Of a DNA stretch of 64,000 nucleotides, positions 1 through 11,272 are shown one piece after another. The DNA comes from Calcarisporiella thermophila CBS 279.70 (Eukaryota > Calcarisporiellomycota): contig NW_027192191.1 of the NCBI RefSeq assembly GCF_041956535.1, forward strand, positions 1,568,087-1,632,086, written 5' to 3'. How positions within the stretch are numbered: the stretch's first letter is position 1; every line of letters starts with the position of its first letter. A program made the position numbers and the translations under genes. Under the pieces are notes generated by a model. It was not told where the DNA came from. It searched no databases and saw only the letters and a list, made by a program, of their open reading frames with translations.

Positions 1-1
1 C

Positions 2-954
2 CTTGATGACCTTGTTTCTATTGCTTTGCAGGCGGACCTGCTTATTCTCTTTGGAGCTGGGCATGAATCAACCCAAGGGTATATATTTGTCTCTGTCCCT
101 CTATTGATGTGCACACCTCCAAGACTTCCCCGAGAAACATCTTATTGATCTCTCGTCCCATTAGCTCTCTCTCGCTTGTCCTCTATTTCCTTGCCGTCCA
201 TCCTGAGTACCAAGAATTAGCTCGGCAAGAAGCTGATAGCATCCTATCTGAGTTTGATCGCATGCACATCCCAAACGTTGAACAATGCAGACACATGAAA
301 TACATCGACTGCATTATCAAGGAGGTGCGCAACTCCATTTTCCGATAATTCACTTGGGATGAAGCAACTAACTACAAACGCTATCCCTGTTATAGAGTCT
401 TCGTTTGCACCCCCCTGCTTCTCTAATAGGCCCTCGCGTGTTGGAAACCCCCATGAAAATAGGGGACGAGACATTCCCCCAAGGCACTTATTTGCTCGCT
501 AATCTCTTTGCTCTGCAGAATTCATCACGAACGTGGAAAGATCCAGAGCGGTTCTGGCCGGAGCGCTTTCTTCCTGAGAATAACCCGCCCCGTGACGCTT
601 GGATGCCGTTTAGCGGAGGGCCGCGCATTTGCGTAAGATATTTTCCCCATAAACTGTTCACATCCAATACTTATGGTTATCACCACTCCTAATGTCTTCA
701 CTCCTCCATAGCTAGGGATGCAATTTTCATTGACTGAGCAACGCGTCGTGGTCTCTATGTTGCGTAAGACTCTAGTTTTTTTTTCCTTAAGAGGTTCAAC
801 CCGCCTTATATATATTTATAACTCTCTCTAAGTTCGTAATTATACGTGGAGTCTGCCTGCCGACTCACCGCATGCAAACGGTCTCAAGACAAATCCTATT
901 TTCGGCCCTGTTCACTTGCAAAATCTCAAGCTTAATTTCAAGCGACGGAATTGA
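2..954 (+). CDS. Cytochrome P450, C-terminal part (cut by window edge)
   Basis: A haem-thiolate monooxygenase whose N-terminal two thirds lie outside the window. I splice five exons: about 2-78, 165-324, 396-632, 712-763 and 833-954, all with GT-AG introns that keep frame. The I-helix oxygen-binding motif reads LFGAGHEST. The K-helix ExxR is formed across a splice junction (KE|SLRLHPP). The PERF region is DPERFWPERF, and the haem-binding loop is FSGGPRIC|LGMQFSLTE with the Cys ligand at the third junction. The last exon ends in a normal P450 C-terminus (YTWSLPADSPHANGL, then NLKLNFKRRN), so the gene looks intact. The ESLRLHPP style resembles fatty-acid or alkane-type fungal P450s, but the substrate cannot be told. 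The next gene downstream, PacC, is on the same strand and unrelated. Confidence 0.9.
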
Positions 955-2133
955 GCCTATGCTTGACCGTCCGGAGATTCGAAAAGAACGGAGCGAGCTA
1001 GATAGATATTGAACCTTGAGCCTGTTATATGAACACTTCAATTTCCATTTATTTACTCCTGTAGAATCGAGGATTCGATTCTAACCATGTGTCTTTAGAA
1101 CAATTTTGTTTCGTCTTCTTCTCTGCGTAGCACCGATACTAACTATTAGGTATTAGATTGTAGTTTGTAATATTAGGCCGTAATGAATAGAATTAGGGGG
1201 GGGGACTGGCTGTTTTGACTTGAATGAAGACTCTCTTTCAACTGAATCATAAAAGGTTGCAGAAACAGGGGAATCATAATGAAATGGGTGCTGAACTCAT
1301 TGGGTCTTCACCAGTAGACTTACTCTACTACAAAGCCCCTCCTCAACGAAGAGTTGCTTTAGATCATAATGAGGCTAGGCAATGTCTGGTGGCTGGCCAT
1401 GAACACGCCTGCTAGAGGCCATATATGTCTCTTCGTGTTTTGGATGCTGAAACTTGGTGTTCATTACGGCACAGGTTTCCAGTCGCCGCCGCACAATTGA
1501 TGAAGGATCCCAATATGGATAAAATTAATCATGGTTCAAGTACACCTCTAGCAACACGTGAGCCTACCATGCATTTCAAAAGGGAGCATTTTTTGGATTT
1601 ACACGAGGCCGAAGTTTAAGCGAGGCTGCAATTTGAGCTGCAGGAATCTAATTCGAGCCTAGGGCCGGCGAGCAAATGAAAATGGCGCGTGGGGATTATC
1701 TAATGGAAGCTGACCCTAGGTAGATTAATTAGCTTTGGATGCTACGGAACTGGGCCGGATGGCCTCAGGTCAATTTGGCCGCCCAACCTTCTGCGATCCG
1801 GGTTTCCCAAGATTGATGATTCGGATTGCTTCATGGTGAGATGATTGAATACGTTTGTTTCAGGAACCTTGGCACCCCGCTCACACCAAGGCGAGAGAAG
1901 GCTCTCACGGAGGGGAGCTGAGCCGGGGGAATCCGGCGTTAATCAGCGGGGCGCTGCGAGAGCTCCACAAGCTTCCATGAACTCGCTGGCTATCGCCATA
2001 TAAGCTGCTTTGTTGCTCATAACCTTTGCGGCTCTTTTTGGTATGCTTACTTTATCCAAACCGGTTGCCCAAATTCATGATCTGGGGAAATTGGCTGTTT
2101 AGCACAAATTACTCTGCTTATCTCTATTTCGCT
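955..2133. other. Spacer between P450 and PacC; no convincing gene
   Basis: Contains one reading frame on the plus strand at about 1224-1619 (some 130 codons) interrupted by a single TAG near 1413. The predicted peptide has no motif I recognise and low coding character. It could be a decayed gene or chance. A G9 run sits at about 1197-1205. The part after 1850 probably includes the PacC promoter. Confidence 0.5.
1868..1873 (-). promoter_or_regulatory. Possible PacC/Rim101 binding site upstream of PacC
   Basis: The plus strand reads CTTGGC, so the minus strand reads GCCAAG, matching the GCCARG core bound by the Aspergillus PacC family. It lies about 260 bp upstream of the PacC start. A six-base match occurs often by chance, so autoregulation is only a suggestion. 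Confidence 0.2.
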
Positions 2134-4325
2134 ATGAGCGCAAGCATTCCTCTAATGAAAGCATTTAAACCGCCTCCTGTTCCTCCCTCCCACTCGCAAC
2201 CCATGCCCCTCTACTCGAATCCTCCCCCCCATACCCTAAATGTTGGCAACAGCCCATGTTCCCATACAACGCCCGCTCTGGTCGTTCCACCGCCAAATCC
2301 TGCCGACACCGAGTTTATCTGTTATTGGGATCGCTGCTATTTGAAGTTTGATGATGTCGAATTACTCTATGAGCATTTGTGTGAGGATCATGTTGGAAGG
2401 AAAGTCCTGAACACACTGTGTCTGGAGTGCAAGTGGGAGGGGTGCAGTGTGCAAAAATCCAAGAGAGATCATATTACATCCCATGTCCGAGTCCATTTGC
2501 CGCTAAAGCCTTTTGTTTGCAAGGTTTGATATCCAACAGTTGCCAACCCATTTCCATGGATTCCCCACGCTTAAACTAACAACTTTTTTAATATCACTTC
2601 ATTCTAGTACTGTGATAAAAAATTCAAGCGAGCACAGGATGTTCGAAAGCATACACGAAAGCATTTCGAGCCTACGGTGAGACGCAAACGGCAACCCAAA
2701 TCACGGCAGTCGCGGCAGCTGCTGACACCACCTCATACGTTCTCGGATCTCTCTCCAAATATGGGTAGTGACAATTCAATTCCGCAATTGATGTCTCCAA
2801 TGAGTGGGAATTCTGAATGTATGCAACTTCTTCCTGCTTGTTTGTAATGAAAATCACTGATCTGTCTTCCCTCCCTCCCTGTACTTCATAGCGTCTTCAC
2901 CAAGTGTGGGAAAAGAGGATGTCACCTCTTCGTTTTCATCATTTGCTATATTTGAAAACTCTCTTCATTACGGGGAAGGTCAAGGCATTCGCGAAGGAGA
3001 GACCTGGCTGGAGCCAGGAGTAAGCATCGATGGATCGGGATTGCTGTTTGAAAATTTGCTTGGAGACACGGTCAGGAGCAAACGAATAAAACCAGAATAT
3101 GATCAGAGTAAACCGTCTTGTTTATCAGCTTTTTTCGTTTCAGCTTGCTCACCTCCTCTTTACTACAGATATGATGCAGTATCTTGACTCCCTTGCCACT
3201 ACTTTTCCTCCCGGCACCTTTTCCGGCGATAATTTCCAAGATATATCCCACAGCACCAACATGGATATCTCAAGTATCACGAGCGATCCTCAAGAACTCT
3301 ACGAACTGGATCACTGGCTTTCACAACTCTGTGCGAGTATGCATCAGGCTGGCACACTCAGTCCGACCTTCCAATCGACCGAGTCAACTAAGTATATGAA
3401 CTTGGCCCCAGATTTCCATACACCTACGCCCGAAGGAATGAAGGAGGAAGAAAAGGAGCCGATATCAGATATAGATCCCAGCATAGTCAGTGGGCTGAAG
3501 GAGGATGTGTTTTTAGGAGCTGCCCCCGGAATTTATTCTCCTCCGAATATCTCATCATCATCTCTCTTCTCCGCTTCTCCCAATGGGCCTACCACCGTAC
3601 CCGAACCGGAGACGACGACCACTCCACAACCACCGGTTCCTGCCCCCCGGTTTATAGCCTCGAGATTCGGGAACTCTAGATTTATGTTTATGAAACATGA
3701 GGCTATCTCGCTCTCGTCTTCAGAGAAAGAAGAGGAGGAGAAAGAGATAGACGTATTAGGCGAAATGTTTAATATGATTTCAAGCACTCCGGAAACAGCA
3801 TCGAAATCGACCTTTTCAAATGTAGACAAGGATGCCGATAACGACAATAAACCTCGTGAAGGGGTTATGGAAGAGAAGGACACCGTGGAGGCTAACGCAA
3901 TACTGAGCAAGGAGACACTGGCAGAAGAACTGTCTGAAAGTTTGGCTGGTCTACAGATCGGCAGCACGGATAATCCCGAGAGCATTCAAGGAGAGAACAA
4001 AGAGGATACAAGGAATACAAGAGAAACGCAATTAGAAGAACAGGCAAGCGGAGAACAAACTGGTTCCTCGGGGCATACAAACACTAGCGCGGATAGAGGT
4101 GAGACCCAAACTGTCAGAAGAGAGCCAGACAAAACTGGACAGGAGGGCGAATCAGAGTCGAGAAGGGAAGAAGTCAGAAAACTGGCGGAAAATGAGACTG
4201 GATCTCAGCCTTCATCCCCAGCTGGCGCGGACAGGGATCGCTTTTCTAAGCATGCGATGTTGGTGGATCGGCTTCGAAAAGCTGTTACCGAAGCGCTCCA
4301 AAAGCGCAAGCGTGAAGAAGCGTAA
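2134..4325 (+). CDS. pacC: PacC/Rim101-type pH-response zinc-finger transcription factor
   Basis: Regulator of alkaline-pH genes in fungi, activated by proteolysis through the Pal/Rim pathway. Four exons (2134-2523, 2608-2818, 2892-3107, 3169-4325) join in frame to give 657 residues. Three C2H2 fingers sit near residues 65-165. Finger 1 is atypical (CYWDRC, then HLCEDH) and is followed by the family hallmark HVGRK. Finger 2 is CKWEGC with [12 protein letters not shown]. Finger 3 starts [13 protein letters not shown] across the first intron. These match the PacC/Rim101 arrangement closely. The basic stretch [12 protein letters not shown] follows. The C-terminal half is acidic and Ser/Thr-rich with a long EEEKEE-type segment. 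I see no YPX(L/I) motif of the kind used to bind PalA/Rim20. I start at the ATG at 2134 because the longer upstream frame encodes an unlikely hydrophobic leader. Confidence 0.93.
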
Positions 4326-4696
4326 AGGGAGGTTATGTGCGACTTAAAACTATACTTTTTTATACTTATAAAGTTGAGACCTACACTACACGATATAGGC
4401 TGATGGTATATTCTTTTTGTTGTATAAGTGCGTGGTAAATACCTTTGTTCATTGATTAGTTTCTGTTATTTCTTGTATCTTTTTCTTTATTATCGCTAGT
4501 GATCCGAAGGCCTTTAATGAAAAAATGGGCGCTATTAATTTCCCCCTTCAAACAGACATACAACCCATCCATCAAACAAAAAAATATATTCTATACAATG
4601 CTCAAAAGCAAGTGAAAAAAAAGAACATAGTACAACAAAACGAATATAATCAAATAGCATAGATCCCAAGAGGTCAAAAAAAAAAGAAAACTAGAA

Positions 4697-6239
4697 TTAT
4701 CGAACATATATGGTATCATACTCATGATCTGACTCATGTATAGCTGTCAATCCTAATCGATCCTCCTCGAATGAATTCATGACAATGGTCTCCTCATCCT
4801 CTCCATCCCCTCCGCCACCAGCCCTGACTACTCCATTTGGGCCAGGATTGTGGTCAAAACTCATACGCGTGAGATTGCTCACACTGCCGTTAGGATGGTG
4901 TCGGTGGATGGAGAGGCTTAAGCTCGGCCTCGGTAACCGATCGAGCAATGCCGATTCTCTCGCATTGTCTGTTGTTCGCGTCGAGTTTAAGAGGTAGACC
5001 CCGGCAAATATAGTCAGGAAGCCGGAGAAAAGGGATGCAACCTCCACTGTGCTAGTAGTGTTGAATCCCTGATACAGGATGACAGATGCTATGATGGTTG
5101 CGGTGGTGAAAAATACGTAGTAAATCGGATTAACCCTGGTAAGAAAAAAAAATTGGAACGAGATTGAGAGAACATGTCAACAACACCTCCCCGGAGTATT
5201 CATCAAGCATCACATACACACTGGTCGAAAACGTATCTAATGCACGATTGAAATAATTTAGTTGGGTAAGGATACATAGTACGGTTATTATCATGAAAAC
5301 GTAGGTCGATGGATGCGAAAACTGATTGTTGCCGGCAAATGTCAATTTGAGCGCAATCCCAAACCCTTGAACGGACATGACGGAAATGGAACCGACCAGC
5401 GAACATATTGAGAGGTAGACTAAAGGATTCTTTTTGCCGTATTTGGGCGAGATCTGGAATATCATAAAACTGCTAAAGGCAACCACGAAGACAAAGTAGA
5501 AGATGAAGGCGGGCTGAAAAGCATAGTATAGGATTTCATCTACAGTTTGAATATCCTACAATAACGAAAAAAAGGAGTTGGCAAGAATCTCCGAGTGTAT
5601 TCGAGTAATCCTATATCCCAACCTTCCCCTTGGGCGCATGAAGCACAATCACGATTGAGCCTATCAAACAGAGCATGCAGCCAACTTTTCCGATATTCCC
5701 AAGCTCTTCCTTTAGTAAAAAGGATGCAAGTATTGCTCTAAGAAAATTCATAAAATCAGCCATTCTACGCCAATTATAATTAGATAAATTAAGTGCAATA
5801 CCCTATTAGTACTGATAATGCCCCAAGTGGTGTGACAAGAATAGCTGGAGCAAAAGAATAGGCGGCAAAATTGGCAACTTCACCGAGGGCCACTGTAGAC
5901 GATAGAGTAATTAGATATTTGCCTAGATACTCTCACGGAAACAGAAGAAGCTACTCGTTATCATTCCCAGCCACCAAAGGGAGTTTTGAAAGTAGGAGTA
6001 TGTGTCACTTGCGGTTCCTTTGATAAAATGACACAACATTGATGAGTTTAGCCTACATTCTTCTGCTGGATATAGGCCCAAAGTGAATAGCAGACTGTAC
6101 CATTTCTTCCATCAGATGCGGCTTCTATTAGACCCTTCTTTGTAATGATAAAACTGACACCAATGAGAAGTGATGATGAGATTGCGAGCAATAGGCCTAT
6201 ATATCTTTCATTAGACAGAATGTAAGCAAGCGATTTCAC
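4697..6239 (-). CDS. NIPA-family magnesium transporter
   Basis: Multi-pass membrane protein of the NIPA (DUF803) family, which moves Mg2+ and is found in endosomal or plasma membranes. Read on the minus strand, at least six exons join: an N-terminal helix ([18 protein letters not shown], then KKGL), WWLGM, the conserved [20 protein letters not shown] helix, a KEELG.IGKVGC segment, a long exon with [20 protein letters not shown] and [15 protein letters not shown], and a last exon starting [13 protein letters not shown]. This order matches NIPA1/2 from end to end. The cytoplasmic tail of about 80 residues is rich in Arg, Gly and acidic residues and is not conserved. The gene converges with PacC and diverges from GDT1, another cation transporter, across a 289-bp spacer. 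Confidence 0.93.
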
Positions 6240-6528
6240 TTCACTAGCAAAACACAGAGCTTATTAGCTACTTGTCATCCAACATGGCTTTTACATGAAG
6301 CAATTGCGCCGATGCACTTATGAAATGACGAAAACGAGTCGGAAGTATTTTCTAACTTCTTAACGCGTTTCTGGACCCCCTAATCCCCAAAGAAAATGTC
6401 CCTTTCATATCGCTAAGCCACAAAACGGAGATAATTTATAGCATATTATTATTATTATTCTAACTCTTCATCCAAAATCACTTCACTTTTCAAAAGACCA
6501 TCAGTATTCGCACGCAATTGCATCGGGA
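6240..6528. promoter_or_regulatory. Shared divergent promoter of the NIPA-like gene and GDT1
   Basis: This 289-bp AT-rich spacer is all that separates two divergent start codons, so it must hold both promoters. Both neighbours are cation transporters, which makes co-regulation plausible. I do not recognise a specific operator. Confidence 0.5.
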
Positions 6529-7470
6529 ATGGTAGATATAGAAATTTATGATGAAGAACAAAAGTCTCTGTTCCTGTCATTCTTGACCATTATGATCTCT
6601 GAGATCGGGGACAAAACCTTCCTGATCGCGGCCATTATGGCCATGAGACACTCACGGCTGCTTATTTTCTCAGCGGCCTTCTCCTCTCTTCTCATAATGT
6701 CCGTTCTCTCAGCATATCTTGGTCACGCAGTCCCGCAACTTATTCCCAAGGAGTATACATATTATCTTGCCACATTGCTTTTCTTGGTATTTGGTTTGAA
6801 GATGGCGTGGGAGGGCTACCACATGACCGGAAATGAAGCGCAGGAAGAGATGAAGGAAGTAGAAGAAGAGCTTGAGGAACACGACCAGATCGAACTAATG
6901 CGGGACGTGGAGGAAGGTGTTGCCAATGGCGATGACAATGATAAGGAAAGGAAGAAACGGAAAGTAGTGCAAAAGGATCAGAGTCTGAAAGAGGGGTTTA
7001 TCAATCTGCTGCAGCTCATTTTTTCACCCGTATTTGTGCAAGCTTTCGTACTCACATTCTTGGCCGAGTGGGGGGATCGTTCGCAAATTGCAACAATAGC
7101 GCTGGCAGCCGCCCACGTAAATAGCAGTGACCTTTCCTCAACAAGTATTGGCTTCTAACCATTTTCAATGGTATATAGGAGGTGCATTGGGTCATGCTTG
7201 GCACCATTGTAGGCCACAGTATATGTACCGGAATTGCAGTGTTTGGAGGGCGAATGCTAGCATCTAAGATCTCTGTACGAACAGGTAAGCAATTATACGG
7301 TTCGTATCAGGGTGACCAGGCTCCATCTAAAAACCATGTTATTCTGGACAGTAACTCTCGTCGGATCCTTCCTTTTCATCTGCTTCTCGTTCCTTTATCT
7401 CTACGAATCATTAGCGGATAACCCAGATGCATTTGAATTTCATATGCGAGAACACCATACTAGCAACTAA
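6529..7470 (+). CDS. GDT1: Gdt1/TMEM165-family Golgi cation transporter
   Basis: UPF0016 family transporter that supplies Mn2+/Ca2+ to the Golgi, exchanging it for protons, and supports glycosylation. Three exons (6529-7116, 7179-7284, 7352-7470) give 270 residues. Both signature motifs E-x-G-D-[KR]-[TS] are present: EIGDKT in the first helix block and EWGDRS in the second. The two three-helix blocks are separated by an acidic, highly charged cytoplasmic loop (EEVEEELEEHD and a Lys-rich stretch), as in yeast Gdt1. The third exon restores the usual ISVRTVTLVGSFLF helix, which fixes the splice sites. No long signal peptide is evident. The protein is somewhat short at the N-terminus, as fungal members often are. 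Confidence 0.95.
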
Positions 7471-8053
7471 CCCCTATTTCTTCTTTTCATTCTCTCTTAT
7501 ATTATATTGCTTTTAGATTTCTCTCCTTTCCTTATTCTTATATCTTCTGTTATTTTTCAATGCATGACAGGACAGGTCTCCTGGTTTCTTTTTTCTCTCT
7601 TTCTACCCCCCTCTTATTAATCCGTTCTCCCGGAGATGAGCAAAAGGAAGCCGACTGGATCAATATATTCCTCTGCTCCTGAAATTTTATCGAGCATACT
7701 AATAACTGAGAGGGTGTGTTTTTTTATATTTTTTTTCGGCCTGTTTTTTATGCTATAAATAGATTTTGATCATGTTATTCATTGATGATAATCGGCATTT
7801 TTCGAGATCAGATAGGACAGGTTTAGATGGTTTGAAAGATAGAATTGTTCGCTCTAAGGCCCAATACTCCAGAAGCAGGGCTCCCAGGCTTATTTGGCTG
7901 CCAGGGCGGGCGATTTCGTTATGACACCATTTTTATCAGTAGATGTGACTACTCATTGGGAAAATACAAAATAGAAACCCTCTAATTCGCCCCCCAAAAA
8001 CATCTCTCAGGATAAGCAAAATAACAAAGTAGAGCGCTCGAAATCGGGGTGTG
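7471..8053. other. Spacer with no recognised gene
   Basis: T-rich 3' sequence of GDT1 followed by about 400 bp without an open frame of note. I see no tRNA or repeat. Confidence 0.5.
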
Positions 8054-8315
8054 ATGTTCGCCTTGCGTTCCTTCCTTAGCACCCTCTCTCGCCCGACACT
8101 TTCTTCTGTACGGTCACCCGTGCCCACCCAGATTGTCAATCATGTGCGAGAGAAGAGCGCACTAGCGATTGGAAAAGGAGGAAAAACCGCCAAATACAAA
8201 ACGAAATTGAAGGTCCACCATTGTCTTCATCAATGCAGTAGGAGGATCTAACTAATTTCATTCATCATTTATTTAGGCTAAGCAACGTCGTCGCCGTGCC
8301 AGAGCGCAATCATAG
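8054..8315 (+). CDS. Small basic protein, possibly mitochondrial
   Basis: Two exons (8054-8212 and 8277-8315) join to about 65 residues. The N-terminus (MFALRSFLSTLSRPTLSSVR) is rich in Arg and Ser without acidic residues and looks like a mitochondrial targeting sequence. The C-terminal half is extremely basic (GKGGKTAKYKTKLK, then AKQRRRRARAQS). The intron has a good donor (AAG|gtccac) and a pyrimidine-rich acceptor. This profile fits a small mitoribosomal or RNA-binding protein, but I could not match it to a named family. The downstream neighbour, EXO1, converges on it. Confidence 0.55.
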
Positions 8316-8504
8316 ACGCAAGGATAAAGATTGTTTTGGTCTTGCGCTAATTTTATTATTTTTTTTTGTAAAAATAAAATTTTGTCTGCAACCATTAAAT
8401 AGGCCTTGCTCGTCTCGTCGTGCTCCAAATCACTTTCATTATTAAGAAAGAATAAAGCGTATAAAAATTAATAAACTGGAAAAAAATGTACAATGTAAGT
8501 GTGA

Positions 8505-11018
8505 TTATTTAGAGTCAAAACGAAAATGTTCCAGGAGTGTCCCAAGGCTAGGCTTCCCCTCAGAAGTGGTGGAGTCAAAGCTTTTTCGCTCCTTCGGCTT
8601 TCCAAGACCGACAGGGCGTGAGCGGAAGAGGGGTGCGTGCGAATGCGGAGCAGATTTGGGTTTCGCTTCTGAGTACGGGAGACCTATATCAACTAAAATA
8701 TTAGCATGTTAATAGCAAGACTAAATACTCGAGAAAGCATACTTTTGGGATGGTCGGGTTTGGGCTTTAAGTTAGAGGTGCCAGGATCAGTTTGATCTTC
8801 TACTTCAAGTTGCTTGCCGTCTGATCTTGAAAACCGCTTTCTTAGACTCATGGCTACTAGCCTGAGATTTTCTTTGCTCTCTCGCTCCATCTCGTCTTCA
8901 CCACTTATATATTCGCAATTAACACTTTTACTTTCTGCTTGATCAGAGTTCATCCCCCAATTACCCCCGGTGTATACATCCGTATCTTCGGGAGTGCAGG
9001 GCATATCTTCTTGTGAAGTGCCTACGTAAGAGTCGCTCTTCGTCAGCGAGGGCTGTGAAGTGAAAAGTGACTCTGCGGTGGGTCGTGCTTTTTCGAAAGT
9101 GGAAAAGGAGGAGATGGTGGTGGAGGATTCGGTGGACAAGGATACAGGCACAGGACGTCGAAAGAAATTAAAAAAGCGGCTAACGGTGTGAGGTTGTCTA
9201 TGAAGAGAGGAGGTTGAATCGCTGGGAAAAGTGTCGAGGCCACAAATATCCTCGTCTGTGCGTTGACGCTTGATATTGGTATCGAGACGCACCGATTCAC
9301 TAGAGCGCTTTTCAACAAAAGGGGTGACGTGGGCAGTTGCCATTGGGAGAAAGAGATTACTCGGAGGTTGACTACTCTCTGATGTGACCTTTTGTGTGCC
9401 GTGAGAGGTGGAGTTTTTTGTAGAAGAAGTCGCCTTGGCTACCAAAAGTAATTTGCAATGAATAGGCGTAGAGAGAAAGAAAATGCGAAGCGATATTACC
9501 GAAAAACGACATGATTGTCTTGGTGGGTTTATTATTGGTCACTGTGGATTTACTGAGCTTTTGGATGGTGGTTATTTTGGAAGTTTTTCTATCCGATGTA
9601 GGCACAATGCTGGGTGCGTATTGTGTTTGCTATTTTCGACGCAACACAATAGATCCCTGTTAGTTTACGGCATTAAAGAAACAGTCATAAATGTCGACAC
9701 TAACCACTACATTCTCTTTTTCGTTAAGATAGTCACCCACGTCGTCCTGTAAAAATTTAATGCTTGCTAGCGGTAATTTGATGATTGGGCAGGTGATTCC
9801 CTCCGCTATTGACTTGGCAATCGATGGTTCAAGGAAAGGGCCAAGAAACTCCATCATTGAAATGTCAAGATCCTCTGGAACTGGGTTAAGCGTGCTGAGG
9901 GCGGCAGTCTCGGGGTCATAGACACGTTGATAAAGAAAAGTAAGTTCAGCTCGCTGAAACCCTTGCTCGTAATCTGGTGGAATTTTCATTTGATTTTCCA
10001 GACGGAGTGCCTTTAGGGCCTTGAATAGCAATGCCATTTAAGCAACAGTGGCAATTAAAAATAGAGTGCGATTGAATTTACCCTATCGGCAGTCTTGTAT
10101 CGATTGATGTATTTATGTGCTTTTTTTATCCCCATCCCAGGGATCGATGGAAGATAGTCGCACCCGGATAAGATACACATATGTCGCAACATATCTTGAG
10201 TCCAGCCGTTCAAATTAATATGTTGGGTTGAGTTCATATCCTCCCGTCGAATTTCAACACCATTGCCATATTGATCTAATTTGAAAATGACCTAATTCCA
10301 TAGCTGTTAGGCAAAAAAAACCAGGGTACTTGCGTTAAATGAGAAATATACCCTTTTACAACCGAAAACCAACAGATCGGAATCTTCTGTGATAATAGCC
10401 GATACTCTTCCAATCTTTTCTAGGTATGCTAATTGAGCATCCGCTTCATAAGGAGCAACATAATACTCGATGTTTTCCGCGCGTAAAACCTATTTTGAAT
10501 TTCAAATTAGCCTACACAAAATATAGATCAATCAGAACAATAACAAAAATACCTGGATGAGTTGATATGCCATCTGTGGAGTAACATCGATGCCCTTTTG
10601 AAAGTATTCGGTTGCTTCTTTTCGTTTACCTTTGTGACATAGTGCCTTTGCTTTAGCGAGACATTCTTTTCGTTTTCTACGCGCGGAAAATAATCACTGA
10701 AGCTCTTATATAAGGCTGGCAATAGCATCAATCTTACTCTTTTCGTTCTTTCTCCGTGTGCAATTTCGATGGCAGTGCTCCTCCATCGAATACCACCAGT
10801 GGCTTTACACCATTGAATATTAGCATGCGTAGCCGATGGACACAGTAATCAACAAACTTGGTGGTTGGTTTGTTCTGTGCCAGATCCCACGCACATGCAA
10901 ACGCTCCCTTGTGCAGCCAGACATATCCATCGATGGCAACCGTCTGTCCCGCATAGTCCTTAATATGCACAGGACGCTGGATTGACTTAAAAAGAGGGAG
11001 TAGGCCCTGAATGCCCAT
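8505..11018 (-). CDS. EXO1: Exonuclease 1, 5'-to-3' DNA repair nuclease
   Basis: XPG/Rad2-family nuclease acting in mismatch repair, end resection and recombination. The first minus-strand exon (10738-11018) starts [14 protein letters not shown] and carries the XPG-N domain with [11 protein letters not shown] and VVFDGG. Later exons give [27 protein letters not shown] and [17 protein letters not shown]. Together these supply the acidic metal ligands and the helix-two-turn-helix motif of EXO1. The C-terminal third is Ser/Thr-rich and disordered, as in relatives, and holds two FF motifs (IMSFF and VSRFFNFF). I add a final exon ending at 8505: an intron with donor CCCAAAA|gtatgc and acceptor attttag leads to a frame ending in HFRFDSK. 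The gene diverges from APC1 over 254 bp. Confidence 0.95.
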
Positions 11019-11272
11019 TCGATCAAATGGGTTTTAAATAATTTTCTTGTCTTTACAACAATGGGTGGGAGTTAATAAAACATAGAAGGTATGAACGCAA
11101 CATAAGACAGGAGAGAAACTCAAATAATCAGTTTATTACAGCATAACGCGAATTTATTCGAGAGGAGGATGCTGCTAAGTATTTAAATCCACTTTTCGTG
11201 TTTCTGGCGCAGCATATTAATGAACAACGCGAAATAGAAAATTTACCAAAATACGTGATTATCATATTTAGA
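11019..11272. promoter_or_regulatory. Shared divergent promoter of EXO1 and APC1
   Basis: Only 254 bp separate the EXO1 start (minus) from the APC1 start (plus). No TATA box is obvious. Both products act in the cell cycle or DNA maintenance, so joint control is possible but unproven. Confidence 0.45.

Noticed and set aside
764-831. Reading P450 straight through from 712 to a stop at 829-831
   Set aside because: The resulting tail is unlike P450s. Removing an intron at 764-832 restores a proper P450 C-terminus ending at 954.
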